The notes under the pieces: generated by a model
Databases searched by the model: none
The model's input: only the letters and a program-made list of their open reading frames with translations
What the model was told of the DNA's origin: nothing
Source: an uncultured Piscinibacter sp.
GTDB lineage: Bacteria > Pseudomonadota > Gammaproteobacteria > Burkholderiales > Burkholderiaceae_C
Direction: 5' to 3'
Assembly: GCF_937952055.1 (NCBI RefSeq)
Contig: NZ_CALFYO010000034.1
Location: 44,579 to 108,578 of the forward strand
Length of the DNA stretch: 64,000 bases
Shown: positions 16,688-25,037 of the stretch, piece after piece
Numbering within the stretch: position 1 is the stretch's first letter
Layout of the letters: each line of letters opens with the position of its first letter
Made by a program: the position numbers and the translations under genes

Positions 16688-17728
16688 TCACTCTTCTTCA
16701 TCGTGATGGCCGTGCTGGAACGAACGCCACAGCAGCACGGGGATGATCAGCGTGAAGACGATGACCTCCTTGAAGGCACTGGCCCAGAACGAGCCGAAGC
16801 TCTCGATCAGGCCGACGAAGATGGCGCCGAGCGCGGCGGCCGGGTAGCTGGCCAGCGCGCCGAAGATGGCGGCGACGAAGCCCTTCAGGCCGATGAGGAA
16901 GCCGGAGTCGTAGAACATCGTCGTCGTCGGCCCGATCAACAGTCCCGACAGCGCGCCCATGAAGGCGGCCAGGCCGAAGCTCAGCCGGCCAGCCCCCGAC
17001 GTCGAGATGCCCATCAGCCGCGCGCCGAGGCGGTTCACCGCCGTCGCGCGCAGTGCCTTGCCGCGCAGCGTGCGCTCGAAGAACAGGAAGAGCGCGACGA
17101 TCAGCGCGATCGAGACCATGAAGATGATCAGCGTCTGGCCCGACAGCGTCAGCGGCCCGGCCGAAAAGCGCGCATCCCAGAAGCTCGGGTTGCGGAATCC
17201 CTCGGCGCCGAAGAACACCAGGCCCAGGCCCGTGAGCGCGAAATGCGCGCCGACCGAGACGATCAGCAGCACCAGCACGGTGGCGTCGGCGAGCTTCTCG
17301 TAGGCCAGGCGGTAGAGCAAGGGGCCGAGCGGGGTCACGATCGCCAGCGTCAGCAGGCTCTGCAGCAGCAGCGGCAGCTGCCTCGGCGCCGCCCACCAGG
17401 CGAAGGCCGTGACCGCCACCGGGAATGCGAGCGCCTTCAGCGCGCCCGTGGCCACCGACGCCGCCGGCAGCCCGCGCCGCAGCGCGGCCACGGCGTCGAG
17501 CACGGCCGCGACCACCGCCATCACCAGCAGCAGCCACACCGTGCCCGGCACCTGCCCGAGCTGCAGCAGCGCGAGCGTGAGCGCGCCGTAGGCGACGAAC
17601 TCGCCCTGCGGGATGAAGATCACCCGCGTGACGGCGAACACCAGCACCGTGGCCAGGGCCAGCAGCGCGTAGACCGCGCCGTTGGTGACGCCGTCCAGCG
17701 TCAGGATGCTGGCGATCGTGAAGTCCAT
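16688..17728 (-). CDS. livH: HAAT-type ABC importer permease LivH, long form (system 2)
   Basis: 346 residues, about 55 longer than a standard LivH. The extra length lies between residues about 60 and 120, after the VIFIPQGEFVAYGALTLAL block, where additional hydrophobic segments are inserted. The C-terminal half is normal, with LSGLLIGPTTTMFYDSGFLIGLKG and SYPAAALGAIFVGLIESFGSFWAS. It ends HDEEE. It begins three bases after the livK stop and runs into livMG. The insertion accompanies the LivMG fusion in the same system. Confidence 0.87.
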   Translation of the reverse strand: MDFTIASILTLDGVTNGAVYALLALATVLVFAVTRVIFIPQGEFVAYGALTLALLQLGQVPGTVWLLLVMAVVAAVLDAVAALRRGLPAASVATGALKALAFPVAVTAFAWWAAPRQLPLLLQSLLTLAIVTPLGPLLYRLAYEKLADATVLVLLIVSVGAHFALTGLGLVFFGAEGFRNPSFWDARFSAGPLTLSGQTLIIFMVSIALIVALFLFFERTLRGKALRATAVNRLGARLMGISTSGAGRLSFGLAAFMGALSGLLIGPTTTMFYDSGFLIGLKGFVAAIFGALASYPAAALGAIFVGLIESFGSFWASAFKEVIVFTLIIPVLLWRSFQHGHHDEEE

Positions 17729-17731
17729 CGT

Positions 17732-18865
17732 TTACTCGACCTTCCAGTCGCCGTTCACCACCTTGAGGATGACGCCGGTCTCCGTCGTGAAGCCCCAGTG
17801 GTTGTCCTTGGTGTAGTTCAGCACGCCATGCGAGACGACGGTGCGGCCCATGTTCTCCACCGCGTCGCGCAGCGCGGCGCGGAACTCCTTGGTGCCGGGC
17901 TTGCCCTTCTTCAATGCCACAGGCACGGTCTTCTCGAGCACGATGATGGCATCGTAGGCATGGCCGGCAAACTGGTTGCGGCTGCCCGCTCCGTAGGCTT
18001 TCTCGTACTTGGCGACGAAGTCAGCCGCGATCGCCTTGGAAGGATGGTTGGCCGGCAGTTGCTCGGGAATCACGGCCGGGCCGGAGGACACGAAGGCGCC
18101 CTCGACATCCTTGCCGCCCACGCGCACCAGGTCGCGCGAAGCCGCGGCATGCGTCTGGTAGATCTTGCCCTTGAAGCCGCGCTCGACGATGCCCTTGTGC
18201 GGCATCGCGGCACCCGAGCCGGAGGCGACGATCAGCATCGCGTCGGGGTTGGCGGCCACCAGCTTGAGGGCCTGCCCGGTCACGCTGGTGTCGGCGCGCG
18301 CGAAGCGCTCGACGGCGATGATCTGCGGCCCGCCGAGCAGTTGCGACTGCGCCTTGAAGTCGTTCAGCCAGCTCTCGCCGTAGGCATCGGTATAGCCGAG
18401 GAAGCCGACGGTCTTCACGCCGTTCTTCTTCATGTGCTCGATCATCGCGTGCGCCATCACCGCGTTGCCCTGCGGCAGGCGGAAGGCCCAGTGGTCCTTG
18501 CCCGCGGGCAGCACGGCCGGCGAGAACATGAACTGCACCGTGCCCGACTCGGCGATGGTGTCGGCCATCGCGATGGCCACCGGCGTGGCCGCCGAGCCCA
18601 TGACGATGTCGGCCTTGTCCTCGGTGATGAACTTCTTCGCGTTGGTCACGCCCTTGGTCGGGTCGGTGCCGTCGTCGAGCACGGTGACCTTGAGCTTCTC
18701 GCCGGCGATCTCGGTCGGCCACAGCTTGATGTAGTTGGCCATCGGGATGCCCAGGCCGGAGGCCGGGCCGGTCAGCGGCAGGCTGATGCCGATGGTGATG
18801 TCGGCCTGCGCGGCGCCGGCCAGCAAGGCTGCCGCGACGGCGACCATTGTCTTCAGAGCTTTCAT
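17732..18865 (-). CDS. livK: Periplasmic substrate-binding protein LivK-like (system 2)
   Basis: 377 residues from the ATG at 18865. An ATG two codons upstream (18871) is only one base from the GGAGA ribosome site, so the second ATG is better spaced. A signal peptide ends near AAQA at residue 20, followed by the mature start DITIGISLPLTGPASGLG. The type I fold continues to the C-terminus. Members of this branch often bind aromatic acids in aromatic-degrading proteobacteria. It lies directly after the thioesterase in the ten-gene operon, which strengthens that assignment. Confidence 0.86.
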   Translation of the reverse strand: MKALKTMVAVAAALLAGAAQADITIGISLPLTGPASGLGIPMANYIKLWPTEIAGEKLKVTVLDDGTDPTKGVTNAKKFITEDKADIVMGSAATPVAIAMADTIAESGTVQFMFSPAVLPAGKDHWAFRLPQGNAVMAHAMIEHMKKNGVKTVGFLGYTDAYGESWLNDFKAQSQLLGGPQIIAVERFARADTSVTGQALKLVAANPDAMLIVASGSGAAMPHKGIVERGFKGKIYQTHAAASRDLVRVGGKDVEGAFVSSGPAVIPEQLPANHPSKAIAADFVAKYEKAYGAGSRNQFAGHAYDAIIVLEKTVPVALKKGKPGTKEFRAALRDAVENMGRTVVSHGVLNYTKDNHWGFTTETGVILKVVNGDWKVE

Positions 18866-18899
18866 CGTCATGTCTCCGGAGTTGAGAGGGGAAGGGTGA

Positions 18900-19319
18900 T
18901 CAAGAGCACATGGCCTTGATGTCGTCGGGAACGGGAATGGCGCGCAGGCGCTCGGGGTTGTCCGGGTCGCGCTTCACGAAGGCACGCACCTCGCGGCCTT
19001 CGCAGATGAGCTCGTCGCCGCGCGTCACACGGTGCATTTGCACGAACACCTTGTCGCGCCACTCCTCGATCCAGGTGGCGATGGTGATCGTCTCGCCATA
19101 GGTCACGGACTTGATGAACCTGGTGTTGATCTCGAGCAGCGGCGTGCCGACGATGCCGCGCGTCTTCACCAGTTCGCGCCAGGGCGGCAGTCCGCAGTCC
19201 ATGAAGAACTTCAGCGAGGCAGCATCCATCCAGCGCGAGAAATTGGGGAAGAACACGATGCCGGCCGGGTCGCAATCGCCGAAGTGCACCTCGACGCGGT
19301 GAAGGGTGGTCTTGGCCAT
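18900..19319 (-). CDS. Hotdog acyl-CoA thioesterase (4-hydroxybenzoyl-CoA thioesterase/YbgC type)
   Basis: 139 residues from the ATG at 19319, the normal size for the 4HBT family. The N-terminal HFGDCDPAGIVFFPNF motif places the catalytic aspartate at residue 17, the same number as in the Pseudomonas CBS3 4-hydroxybenzoyl-CoA thioesterase. It should hydrolyse an aryl- or acyl-CoA to the free acid. In this operon a benefit would be release of hydroxybenzoate after chain shortening, feeding PobA or MobA. It lies five bases after the SDR gene. Confidence 0.85.
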   Translation of the reverse strand: MAKTTLHRVEVHFGDCDPAGIVFFPNFSRWMDAASLKFFMDCGLPPWRELVKTRGIVGTPLLEINTRFIKSVTYGETITIATWIEEWRDKVFVQMHRVTRGDELICEGREVRAFVKRDPDNPERLRAIPVPDDIKAMCS

Positions 19320-19324
19320 GTTGT

Positions 19325-20089
19325 TCAGCGCGGCGCCATGCGCAAGGCACCGTCGAGGCGGATCACTTCGCCGTTGAGCGAAAGATTGCGGATGATGCCC
19401 GCGGCGAGATGCGCGAACTCTTCGGGTTTGCCCAGACGCTTCGGGAAGGGAATGCTCGCCGCCAGCGAGTCCTGCACCGCCTGCGGCAGTTCGGCCATCA
19501 GCGGCGTGAGGAACAGGCCCGGTGCGATGGTGCACACGCGCACGCCGAACTGGGCAAGGTCGCGCGCCAGCGGCAACGTCATGCCGACGATGCCGCCCTT
19601 GGACGCCGAATAGGCCTCCTGGCCGACCTGGCCGTCGAATGCCGCCACCGAGGCGGTGTTGACGATCACGCCGCGCTCGCCGTCAGCCAGCGGCTCGAGC
19701 CCGACCATCTCGGCCACCGCGAGCCGCGTGATGTTGTAGGTGCCGATCAGGTTGACGCGCACCACGCGCTCGAAGTCCTCCAGCGGCGCGGGCGAGCCGT
19801 CCTTGCCGACGATGCGGCGGGCCGTGCCGATGCCGGCCACGTTCATCAGCATCCGTGCCGGGCCGTGCAGGGCACGGGCGGACTCCAGCGCCGCGAGCAC
19901 GCTGTCGGTGTCGCAGATGTCGCAGCCGACCCCGATGCCGCCGATCTCGGCGGCCACTGCCGCCGCACCCTCGGCGTTGCGATCGAGCACCGCGACCTTC
20001 GCGCCCTGGCGCGCGAGCTCGCGCGCGGTGGCGGCGCCGAGGCCCGAGGCCCCGCCGGTGACGATGGCGGCTTGTCCGGAGATGTCCAT
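19325..20089 (-). CDS. Short-chain dehydrogenase (3-hydroxyacyl-CoA dehydrogenase type)
   Basis: 254 residues. The Rossmann glycine motif TGGASGLG is at 11-18, DICDTD marks the cofactor edge, and the catalytic Ser is in NTASVAAFDG with YSASKGG holding Tyr and Lys. The sequence resembles the type II 3-hydroxyacyl-CoA dehydrogenase branch (HSD17B10-like), including the C-terminal FPKRLGKPEEFAHL region. It likely oxidises the 3-hydroxyacyl-CoA made by the crotonase to the 3-ketoacyl-CoA. It starts 12 bp after the ligase. Confidence 0.85.
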   Translation of the reverse strand: MDISGQAAIVTGGASGLGAATARELARQGAKVAVLDRNAEGAAAVAAEIGGIGVGCDICDTDSVLAALESARALHGPARMLMNVAGIGTARRIVGKDGSPAPLEDFERVVRVNLIGTYNITRLAVAEMVGLEPLADGERGVIVNTASVAAFDGQVGQEAYSASKGGIVGMTLPLARDLAQFGVRVCTIAPGLFLTPLMAELPQAVQDSLAASIPFPKRLGKPEEFAHLAAGIIRNLSLNGEVIRLDGALRMAPR

Positions 20090-20101
20090 GGGTGTCCGTC
20101 C

Positions 20102-21955
20102 TCAGTGCCGGGACGGCAGGATCACGCCCTCGCCGCCCGCGTAGAGATGCTCGACCAGCGAATCGCGGTGCGTGAGCACGGCGCGCTGGTTGATCGAGCC
20201 CTTGTCAGTGACTTCGCCACGGTCGATGCTCGGCGGGTCGGCCAGCACGATCGCGCGGGCCACGCGGGTCGCGCTGCCGGTGCCGGCGCTCCACTGGCCG
20301 TCGATCAGGCGCTGGAAGAAGGCACGCACGTCCGGCGCGCCGAGCACGTCGAGTACAGGCGCCGAGGCGCTCAGGTTGGCGAACGCGCGGCAGGCGTCCA
20401 GGCGCGGGAAGATCAGCACACCGATCTCGTCGCGGTTCAGGCCGGCCACCACCACGTCCTGCACGCAGGGGTCGCCGGCGGCGATCATGCGCGCGCGCAG
20501 CGGCCCGACGGAGACGAAGGTGCCGGTGGAGAGCTTGAAGTCCTCGGCGGTGCGGCCGTCAAACAGGAAACCGCGGCCGGGCTCGGCGGGATCGATCGGC
20601 TTGACGGCATCGCCGCTGCAGTAGAAGCCCTCGTCGTCGAAGGATTCGGCAGTCTGCTCCGGCGCACGCCAGAAGCCCGGCGTGACGTTGGGGCCGCGGT
20701 AACGCACCTCGGTCTTGTCGCCGGTCGGCACCAGCTTGAGCTCCATGCCGGGAGCCGGCAAGCCGATGTGGCCGGACTTCACCTCTTCGGCATTGGCGCA
20801 CATCGCGAACGGCGCGGTCTCGGTCATGCCCAGGCCGGTGAGCATGCGGATGCGCTCGCCGCAGCTCGCCTCGGCGAGGCGGTCGAGCTTGTCCCACACC
20901 GGCTGCGACAGGCCGGCGCCGGCGAAGAAGAACATGCTGACGCGTGCGAACAGCGAGTCGCGCAGCGTCGCATCGTCCTCCATCGCGTTGGCGATCTCCT
21001 CGAAGCCCTTGGGCACGTTGAAGTACACCGTGGGCGAGATCTCGCGCAGGTTGCGCAGAGTCTCGTGAATCAGCGCCGGCGTCGGCTTGCCTTCGTCGAT
21101 GTAGAGCGTGCCGCCGTTGTAGATCGTCAGGCCGACGTTGTGGTTGCCGCCGAACGTGTGGTTCCACGGCAGCCAGTCGACCAGCACCGGCCGCACTTGG
21201 CCGAGGCCGGGGAAGCACTGCAGGATCTGCTGCTGGTTGGCGCAGATCATGCGCTGCGTGTTGATCACGCCCTTGGGCAGCTTCGTCGAGCCCGAGGTGA
21301 AGAGGAACTTGGCGATGGTGTCCGGCCCGACGCGTTCGTGCGCAGCGTCGACCGCGGCGGTGGCCGGGGCGGCGAGCAGGTCGTCGAAGCACAGCGTCTT
21401 GCGCCCTTCGATGCCGCCCGTCGTCAGCACCACCGGCGTATCGGCCGGCACCGTGGCGGCAATGGCACGGCCGTAGCCGCTCGCGCTGGAGGCGAACACC
21501 AGCCCCGGGGTCAGCACGCCGAGGATGTGGCGCAGCTTGCCGTAGTCCTGCGAGACGGTCGAGTAGGCCGGGGAGATCGGCGCGAAGGGCACGCCGGCAA
21601 ACATCGCGCCCAGGCCGAGCAGCAGGTGCTCGAGGTCGTTGTCCGACAGGATGGCCACCGGATGCTGGGCGGACAGGCCCATGTCGAGCAGCGACTGGGC
21701 GATGCGCTTCGCGGCGTCGACGGCCTCGGCGTAGCCGATGCGGCGCCAGTCGCCGCCGTGCACGCGCTTGGCGGCCAGCGTGTGCCCGGGCGACAGCTGC
21801 GCCCAATGCAGCAGCCGGTCGGTGAGCCGCCCGGGGTACTCGCCGAGCGCCTCCTTCGACGTGACCAGCGTCGTGCCGTCGGCACGCCTGTCGAAGTGCG
21901 CCGCCAGCGAGCCACCGACGGGCAACGGACGATATTTCGCCGCCACCGCGCTCAT
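20102..21955 (-). CDS. Feruloyl-CoA synthase-type aryl-CoA ligase 1
   Basis: 617 residues, ANL superfamily. The phosphate loop is LFTSGSTKLPKG. Family-specific signatures of feruloyl-CoA synthases are DWLPWNHTFGGNHN, TVYFNVPKGFE, LGMTETAP and GRTAEDFKLSTGT. It activates a hydroxycinnamate or related acid with ATP and CoA. Its start overlaps the crotonase stop by ATGA. A closely related ligase is encoded at 25038, so the two may split substrates or growth conditions. The exact substrate is not readable from sequence. Confidence 0.87.
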   Translation of the reverse strand: MSAVAAKYRPLPVGGSLAAHFDRRADGTTLVTSKEALGEYPGRLTDRLLHWAQLSPGHTLAAKRVHGGDWRRIGYAEAVDAAKRIAQSLLDMGLSAQHPVAILSDNDLEHLLLGLGAMFAGVPFAPISPAYSTVSQDYGKLRHILGVLTPGLVFASSASGYGRAIAATVPADTPVVLTTGGIEGRKTLCFDDLLAAPATAAVDAAHERVGPDTIAKFLFTSGSTKLPKGVINTQRMICANQQQILQCFPGLGQVRPVLVDWLPWNHTFGGNHNVGLTIYNGGTLYIDEGKPTPALIHETLRNLREISPTVYFNVPKGFEEIANAMEDDATLRDSLFARVSMFFFAGAGLSQPVWDKLDRLAEASCGERIRMLTGLGMTETAPFAMCANAEEVKSGHIGLPAPGMELKLVPTGDKTEVRYRGPNVTPGFWRAPEQTAESFDDEGFYCSGDAVKPIDPAEPGRGFLFDGRTAEDFKLSTGTFVSVGPLRARMIAAGDPCVQDVVVAGLNRDEIGVLIFPRLDACRAFANLSASAPVLDVLGAPDVRAFFQRLIDGQWSAGTGSATRVARAIVLADPPSIDRGEVTDKGSINQRAVLTHRDSLVEHLYAGGEGVILPSRH

Positions 21956-22764
21956 GAGGACTTGCCCACCTTGCCCGCGCGCTTCTCCAGGAAGGCTCGC
22001 ACGCGCTGCTTGGCCGCGTCGTCGCCTTGCGCGATGGCGGCCATCAGCGACTCGACGAACAGGCCGTCGCTCTGCGACAGGTCGGCGATGCGCGGCAGCG
22101 CCTGCATCACCGCGAAATTGGACAGCGGCGCATTGCCCGCGATCTTCGCCGCCAACTCGCAGCCCTTGGCGAAGCCGGCACCGTCGGCGACGACGTACTG
22201 CGACAGGCCGCGACGCTCGCCCTCGTGTGCGTCGAGCACACGGCCGGTGAGCATCATGTCGGTCATGGTCTGCACGCCGGCCAGTCGCGGCACGCGCGCC
22301 GAGCCGCCGCCGCCGACGAAGATGCCGCGCTGGCCTTCGGGCAGGCCGTAGTACGCGCTCTCCTCAGCAACGCGGATGTGGCAGCTGCTGGCGATCTCCA
22401 GACCGCCTCCGACCACCGCGCCATGCAGCACGGCCACCACCGGCACGCGGCCGAACTGGATGGCGTCCATCGCCGCATGCCAGGTGCGCGAGTGGATCAC
22501 GCCTTCGGCGACGCTGCGCTCGCTGAGCTCGGAGAGATCGAGGCCGGCGCAGAAGTGGTCGCCCTCGCCGGTCAGCACCGCGGCGCGCACGCCCTCGGGC
22601 AGCGAGACGAAGGCGCTGTGCAGCTGGGCCACCAGCGCGTCGTTGATGGCATTGCGCTTGGCCGGCCGGTTCAGCCGGATGTGGGCGACGGCATCGGCGA
22701 CCTCGATGCGCAGAAGGTCCAGGGACGCCAGCACGCCAGTGGCGGGAACGAAGTGGAGGCTCAT
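21952..22764 (-). CDS. Crotonase/enoyl-CoA hydratase family protein, first gene of the operon
   Basis: 270 residues. The crotonase fold begins AHIRLNRPAKRNAIND. Oxyanion-hole segments are FCAGLDLSEL and GAVVGGGLEIASSCHI, followed by AYYGLPEGQRGIFVGGGGS. It probably hydrates an aryl-enoyl-CoA. It lacks the close match to the Pseudomonas feruloyl-CoA hydratase-aldolase (Ech) expected if vanillin were the product, so a beta-oxidation role is favoured. It is the promoter-proximal gene of the ten-gene operon, with an inverted repeat 19-37 bases upstream of its ATG. Confidence 0.84.
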   Translation of the reverse strand: MSLHFVPATGVLASLDLLRIEVADAVAHIRLNRPAKRNAINDALVAQLHSAFVSLPEGVRAAVLTGEGDHFCAGLDLSELSERSVAEGVIHSRTWHAAMDAIQFGRVPVVAVLHGAVVGGGLEIASSCHIRVAEESAYYGLPEGQRGIFVGGGGSARVPRLAGVQTMTDMMLTGRVLDAHEGERRGLSQYVVADGAGFAKGCELAAKIAGNAPLSNFAVMQALPRIADLSQSDGLFVESLMAAIAQGDDAAKQRVRAFLEKRAGKVGKSS

Positions 22765-22782
22765 GGTGGGGTCTCGCGAATT

Positions 22783-22801
22783 TAGTTAGAAGTCTTAACT
22801 A
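22783..22801. promoter_or_regulatory. MarR-type operator upstream of the aryl-CoA operon
   Basis: A perfect inverted repeat TAGTTA-N7-TAACTA (19 bp) lies just upstream of the crotonase start codon in a region that must hold the operon promoter. Its size and AT-rich AGTTA half-sites resemble MarR-family operators. The operon's last gene encodes a MarR protein. A lone half-site, TAGTTA, recurs at 22861-22866 ahead of the divergent amidohydrolase. Confidence 0.6.
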
Positions 22802-22836
22802 GTTTGCGCGCCACATCCACCGGGTAAACCCGCTCT

Positions 22837-22866
22837 TTGTCTTGTGCCGCCTTGGCGTTTTAGTTA
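22837..22866 (+). promoter_or_regulatory. Candidate promoter of the amidohydrolase gene
   Basis: TTGTCT at 22837-22842 and TAGTTA at 22861-22866 are separated by 18 bp and lie about 40 bp before the ATG at 22904. The -10 element coincides with a half-site of the MarR-type operator found 60 bp upstream, so joint repression of both directions is possible. The match to sigma70 consensus is only moderate. Confidence 0.35.
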
Positions 22867-22903
22867 TCGTTCGGAAGCAATTGCGCCGACTGCCGGAGAC
22901 GTC

Positions 22904-23785
22904 ATGAACACCGCCGACCTGATCGCCATCGACGTGCACACGCACGCCGAGGTGTCCTGCTGGAACCCCTTCGACAACTACGGGGAGGAGTACGACCGCG
23001 CCGCCGACAAGTACTTCGGCTCGAACCGCCGGCCAACCATCGACGAGACCGTCGCCTACTACCGCGAGAAGAAGATCGGCCTGGTGATGTTCACCGTCGA
23101 CAGCGAGGCCCAGTTGGGCCGGCGCCGCATCCCCAACGAGGAGATCTGCGAGGCGGCCGCGAAGAACAGCGACATGATGATCGCCTTCGCCTCCATCGAC
23201 CCGCACAAGGGCAAGATGGGCGCGCGCGAGGCGCGCCGCCTCGTCCAGGAGCACGGCGTCAAGGGCTTCAAGTTCCACCCGACGGTGCAGGGCTTCCTGC
23301 CCTACGACAAGATGGCCTGGCCGATCTACGAGGTGATCGCCGAGTACAAGCTGCCGGCGATCTTCCACAGCGGCCACTCCGGCATCGGCTCGGGCATGCG
23401 CTGCGGCGGCGGCCTGCGGCTGCAGAACAGCAACCCGATGCTGCTGGAGGACGTGGCGATCGAATTTCCCGACATCCAGATCGTGGTGGCGCACCCGAGC
23501 TGGCCGTGGCAGGACGAGGCGCTGAGCCTGGCGCTGCACAAGCCGAACGTGTGGATCGACCTTTCGGGCTGGAGCCCGAAATACTTTCCGCCCCAGCTGG
23601 TGCAGTACGCCAACACGCTGCTGAAGGACCGCATGCTGTTCGGCAGCGACTACCCGCTCATCACGCCCGAGCGCTGGATGAAGGATTTCACCGAGGCGGG
23701 ATTCAAGCCGGCCGTGCACGAGAAGATCCTGAAGACGAATGCGATGAGGCTGCTCGGACTCGGCGAGCCTCAGCCGGCGGCCTGA
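22904..23785 (+). CDS. Amidohydrolase, probable 4-hydroxyphenyl-beta-ketoacyl-CoA hydrolase (CouO-like)
   Basis: 293 residues from the ATG at 22904, with GGAG six to nine bases before. It is an amidohydrolase-2 barrel. Metal and catalytic residues are His12 and His14 (DVHTH), the GFKFHP strand (123-126), His155/His158 (FHSGHSG), His197 (AHPSWPW) and Asp249 (FGSDYP). In Rhodococcus jostii the amidohydrolase CouO replaces thiolase plus thioesterase in p-hydroxycinnamate deacetylation and depends on an equivalent aspartate. Its position, divergent from a crotonase/ligase/SDR operon, is what would be expected of that role. A decarboxylase of the same superfamily is the main alternative. Its last 16 bases overlap the convergent thiolase gene. 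Confidence 0.62.
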   Translation: MNTADLIAIDVHTHAEVSCWNPFDNYGEEYDRAADKYFGSNRRPTIDETVAYYREKKIGLVMFTVDSEAQLGRRRIPNEEICEAAAKNSDMMIAFASIDPHKGKMGAREARRLVQEHGVKGFKFHPTVQGFLPYDKMAWPIYEVIAEYKLPAIFHSGHSGIGSGMRCGGGLRLQNSNPMLLEDVAIEFPDIQIVVAHPSWPWQDEALSLALHKPNVWIDLSGWSPKYFPPQLVQYANTLLKDRMLFGSDYPLITPERWMKDFTEAGFKPAVHEKILKTNAMRLLGLGEPQPAA

Positions 23786-25020
23786 GGGTTCTCCACGAGC
23801 AGGGCGATGCCTTGCCCGCCGCCCACGCACGCGGAGGCCACACCCCAGCGCGCGCCGATCTCCTGCAGCTGGCGCGCCACCGTCACGGTCAGGCGCACCC
23901 CGGTGGCGGCCAGCGGATGCCCGAGCGCGATCGCACCGCCCTTCACGTTCAGCTTCGCCGGGTCGAGCCCCAGCTCGCGCTGCACCGCCAGCGTCTGCGC
24001 GCCCTGCGCTTCGTTGATCTCGAAGCGGGCGATGTCGTCGAGCGCCAGGCCGGTGCGCTCGAGCAGCAGCCGGATTGCCGGCGCCGGGCCGATGCCCATG
24101 ATCTCCGGCGGCACCCCGACCGCGGCAGCCGCAGCGAGTCGCGCCAGCGGCCGTCCGCCCCAGTCGCGCGCCGCAGCCCCCGAGCCCACCAGGGCCGCCA
24201 CCGCCGCGTCGGTCAGCGCCGAGCTGTTGCCGCCGGTCTGCACGCCGTCCTTGAACACCGGTCGCAGCCTGGCCAGCACCTCGGGCGGCGACAGGCGCGG
24301 ATGCGTGTCGCGGTCGGCCGTCGGCGCCTTGCCCGCGAGACGCAGGCCACGCGGCTTGTAGCCTTCGAGCTCGAACACCTCGCTGGTGACCGGCACGATC
24401 TCGCCGGCGAAGTAGCCGGCCTCCTGCGCCGCCACCGCCCGTGCGAACGACTCGCTCGCAAAGGCATCCACCGCCTCGCGCGTGATGCCGTACTTCTTCG
24501 CGAGGTTCTCGGCGGTCTGGATCATCGAGATCGCCGGTGCCGGATCGGTCAGCGCCTCCCACATGTAGTCGCGGAATTGCGGCGCCATGCCCAGCTTGAA
24601 GCCCTGGCGGTGCTCGAAGGCGGCAATCGGGTTGCGCGTCATCGACTCGGTGCCGACGACCAGCGCCAGGCTCGCCGCGCCCGTGGCGATCTGCTCGCCG
24701 GCCTGGCGGAACAGCTCGAAGCCGGTGCCGCAGATGCGCTGCACCATGATCGACGGGATCTCGCAAGGCACGCCGGCGTACAGGCCGATGTGCCGCGGCA
24801 CGTAGAACTGGTCGAAGCCGCCCGGCGCCATGTTGCCGGCGAGCACCGAGTCGACCCGGTCGGCGGCGATGCGGGTGCGCCTCAGCACCTCGCGCGCGAC
24901 CTTGATGCCCAGGTCGATCGGGTTGGCGTCGGCAAAGGCGCCGCAGTAGTCGACCATCGGCGTGCGCACGCCGTCGAGGATCCAGGTGTCGTCGAAGGAC
25001 TGGAAGAGGCCGCGGGACAT
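23770..25020 (-). CDS. Thiolase (acetyl-CoA acyltransferase)
   Basis: 416 residues. The nucleophilic cysteine is in QRICGTGFELF (Cys97). The second active-site pair is GGAIALGHPLAATG (His) and VASACVGGGQG (Cys). The usual NEAF(A) motif reads NEAQGAQTLA, a small departure from the norm. It cleaves a 3-ketoacyl-CoA with CoA to release acetyl-CoA. It follows ligase 2 after 17 bp in a two-gene operon under the TetR promoter. With the CouO-like hydrolase nearby, the region encodes two alternative ways to end the side-chain shortening. Confidence 0.87.
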   Translation of the reverse strand: MSRGLFQSFDDTWILDGVRTPMVDYCGAFADANPIDLGIKVAREVLRRTRIAADRVDSVLAGNMAPGGFDQFYVPRHIGLYAGVPCEIPSIMVQRICGTGFELFRQAGEQIATGAASLALVVGTESMTRNPIAAFEHRQGFKLGMAPQFRDYMWEALTDPAPAISMIQTAENLAKKYGITREAVDAFASESFARAVAAQEAGYFAGEIVPVTSEVFELEGYKPRGLRLAGKAPTADRDTHPRLSPPEVLARLRPVFKDGVQTGGNSSALTDAAVAALVGSGAAARDWGGRPLARLAAAAAVGVPPEIMGIGPAPAIRLLLERTGLALDDIARFEINEAQGAQTLAVQRELGLDPAKLNVKGGAIALGHPLAATGVRLTVTVARQLQEIGARWGVASACVGGGQGIALLVENPQAAG

Positions 25021-25037
25021 GGTGTTCGAACTCCGGT

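Noticed and set aside
21952..22764. Feruloyl-CoA hydratase-aldolase (Ech, vanillin-forming)
   Set aside because: The oxyanion-hole neighbourhood and N-terminus do not resemble the Pseudomonas Ech, and no vanillin dehydrogenase or vanillate demethylase is nearby.
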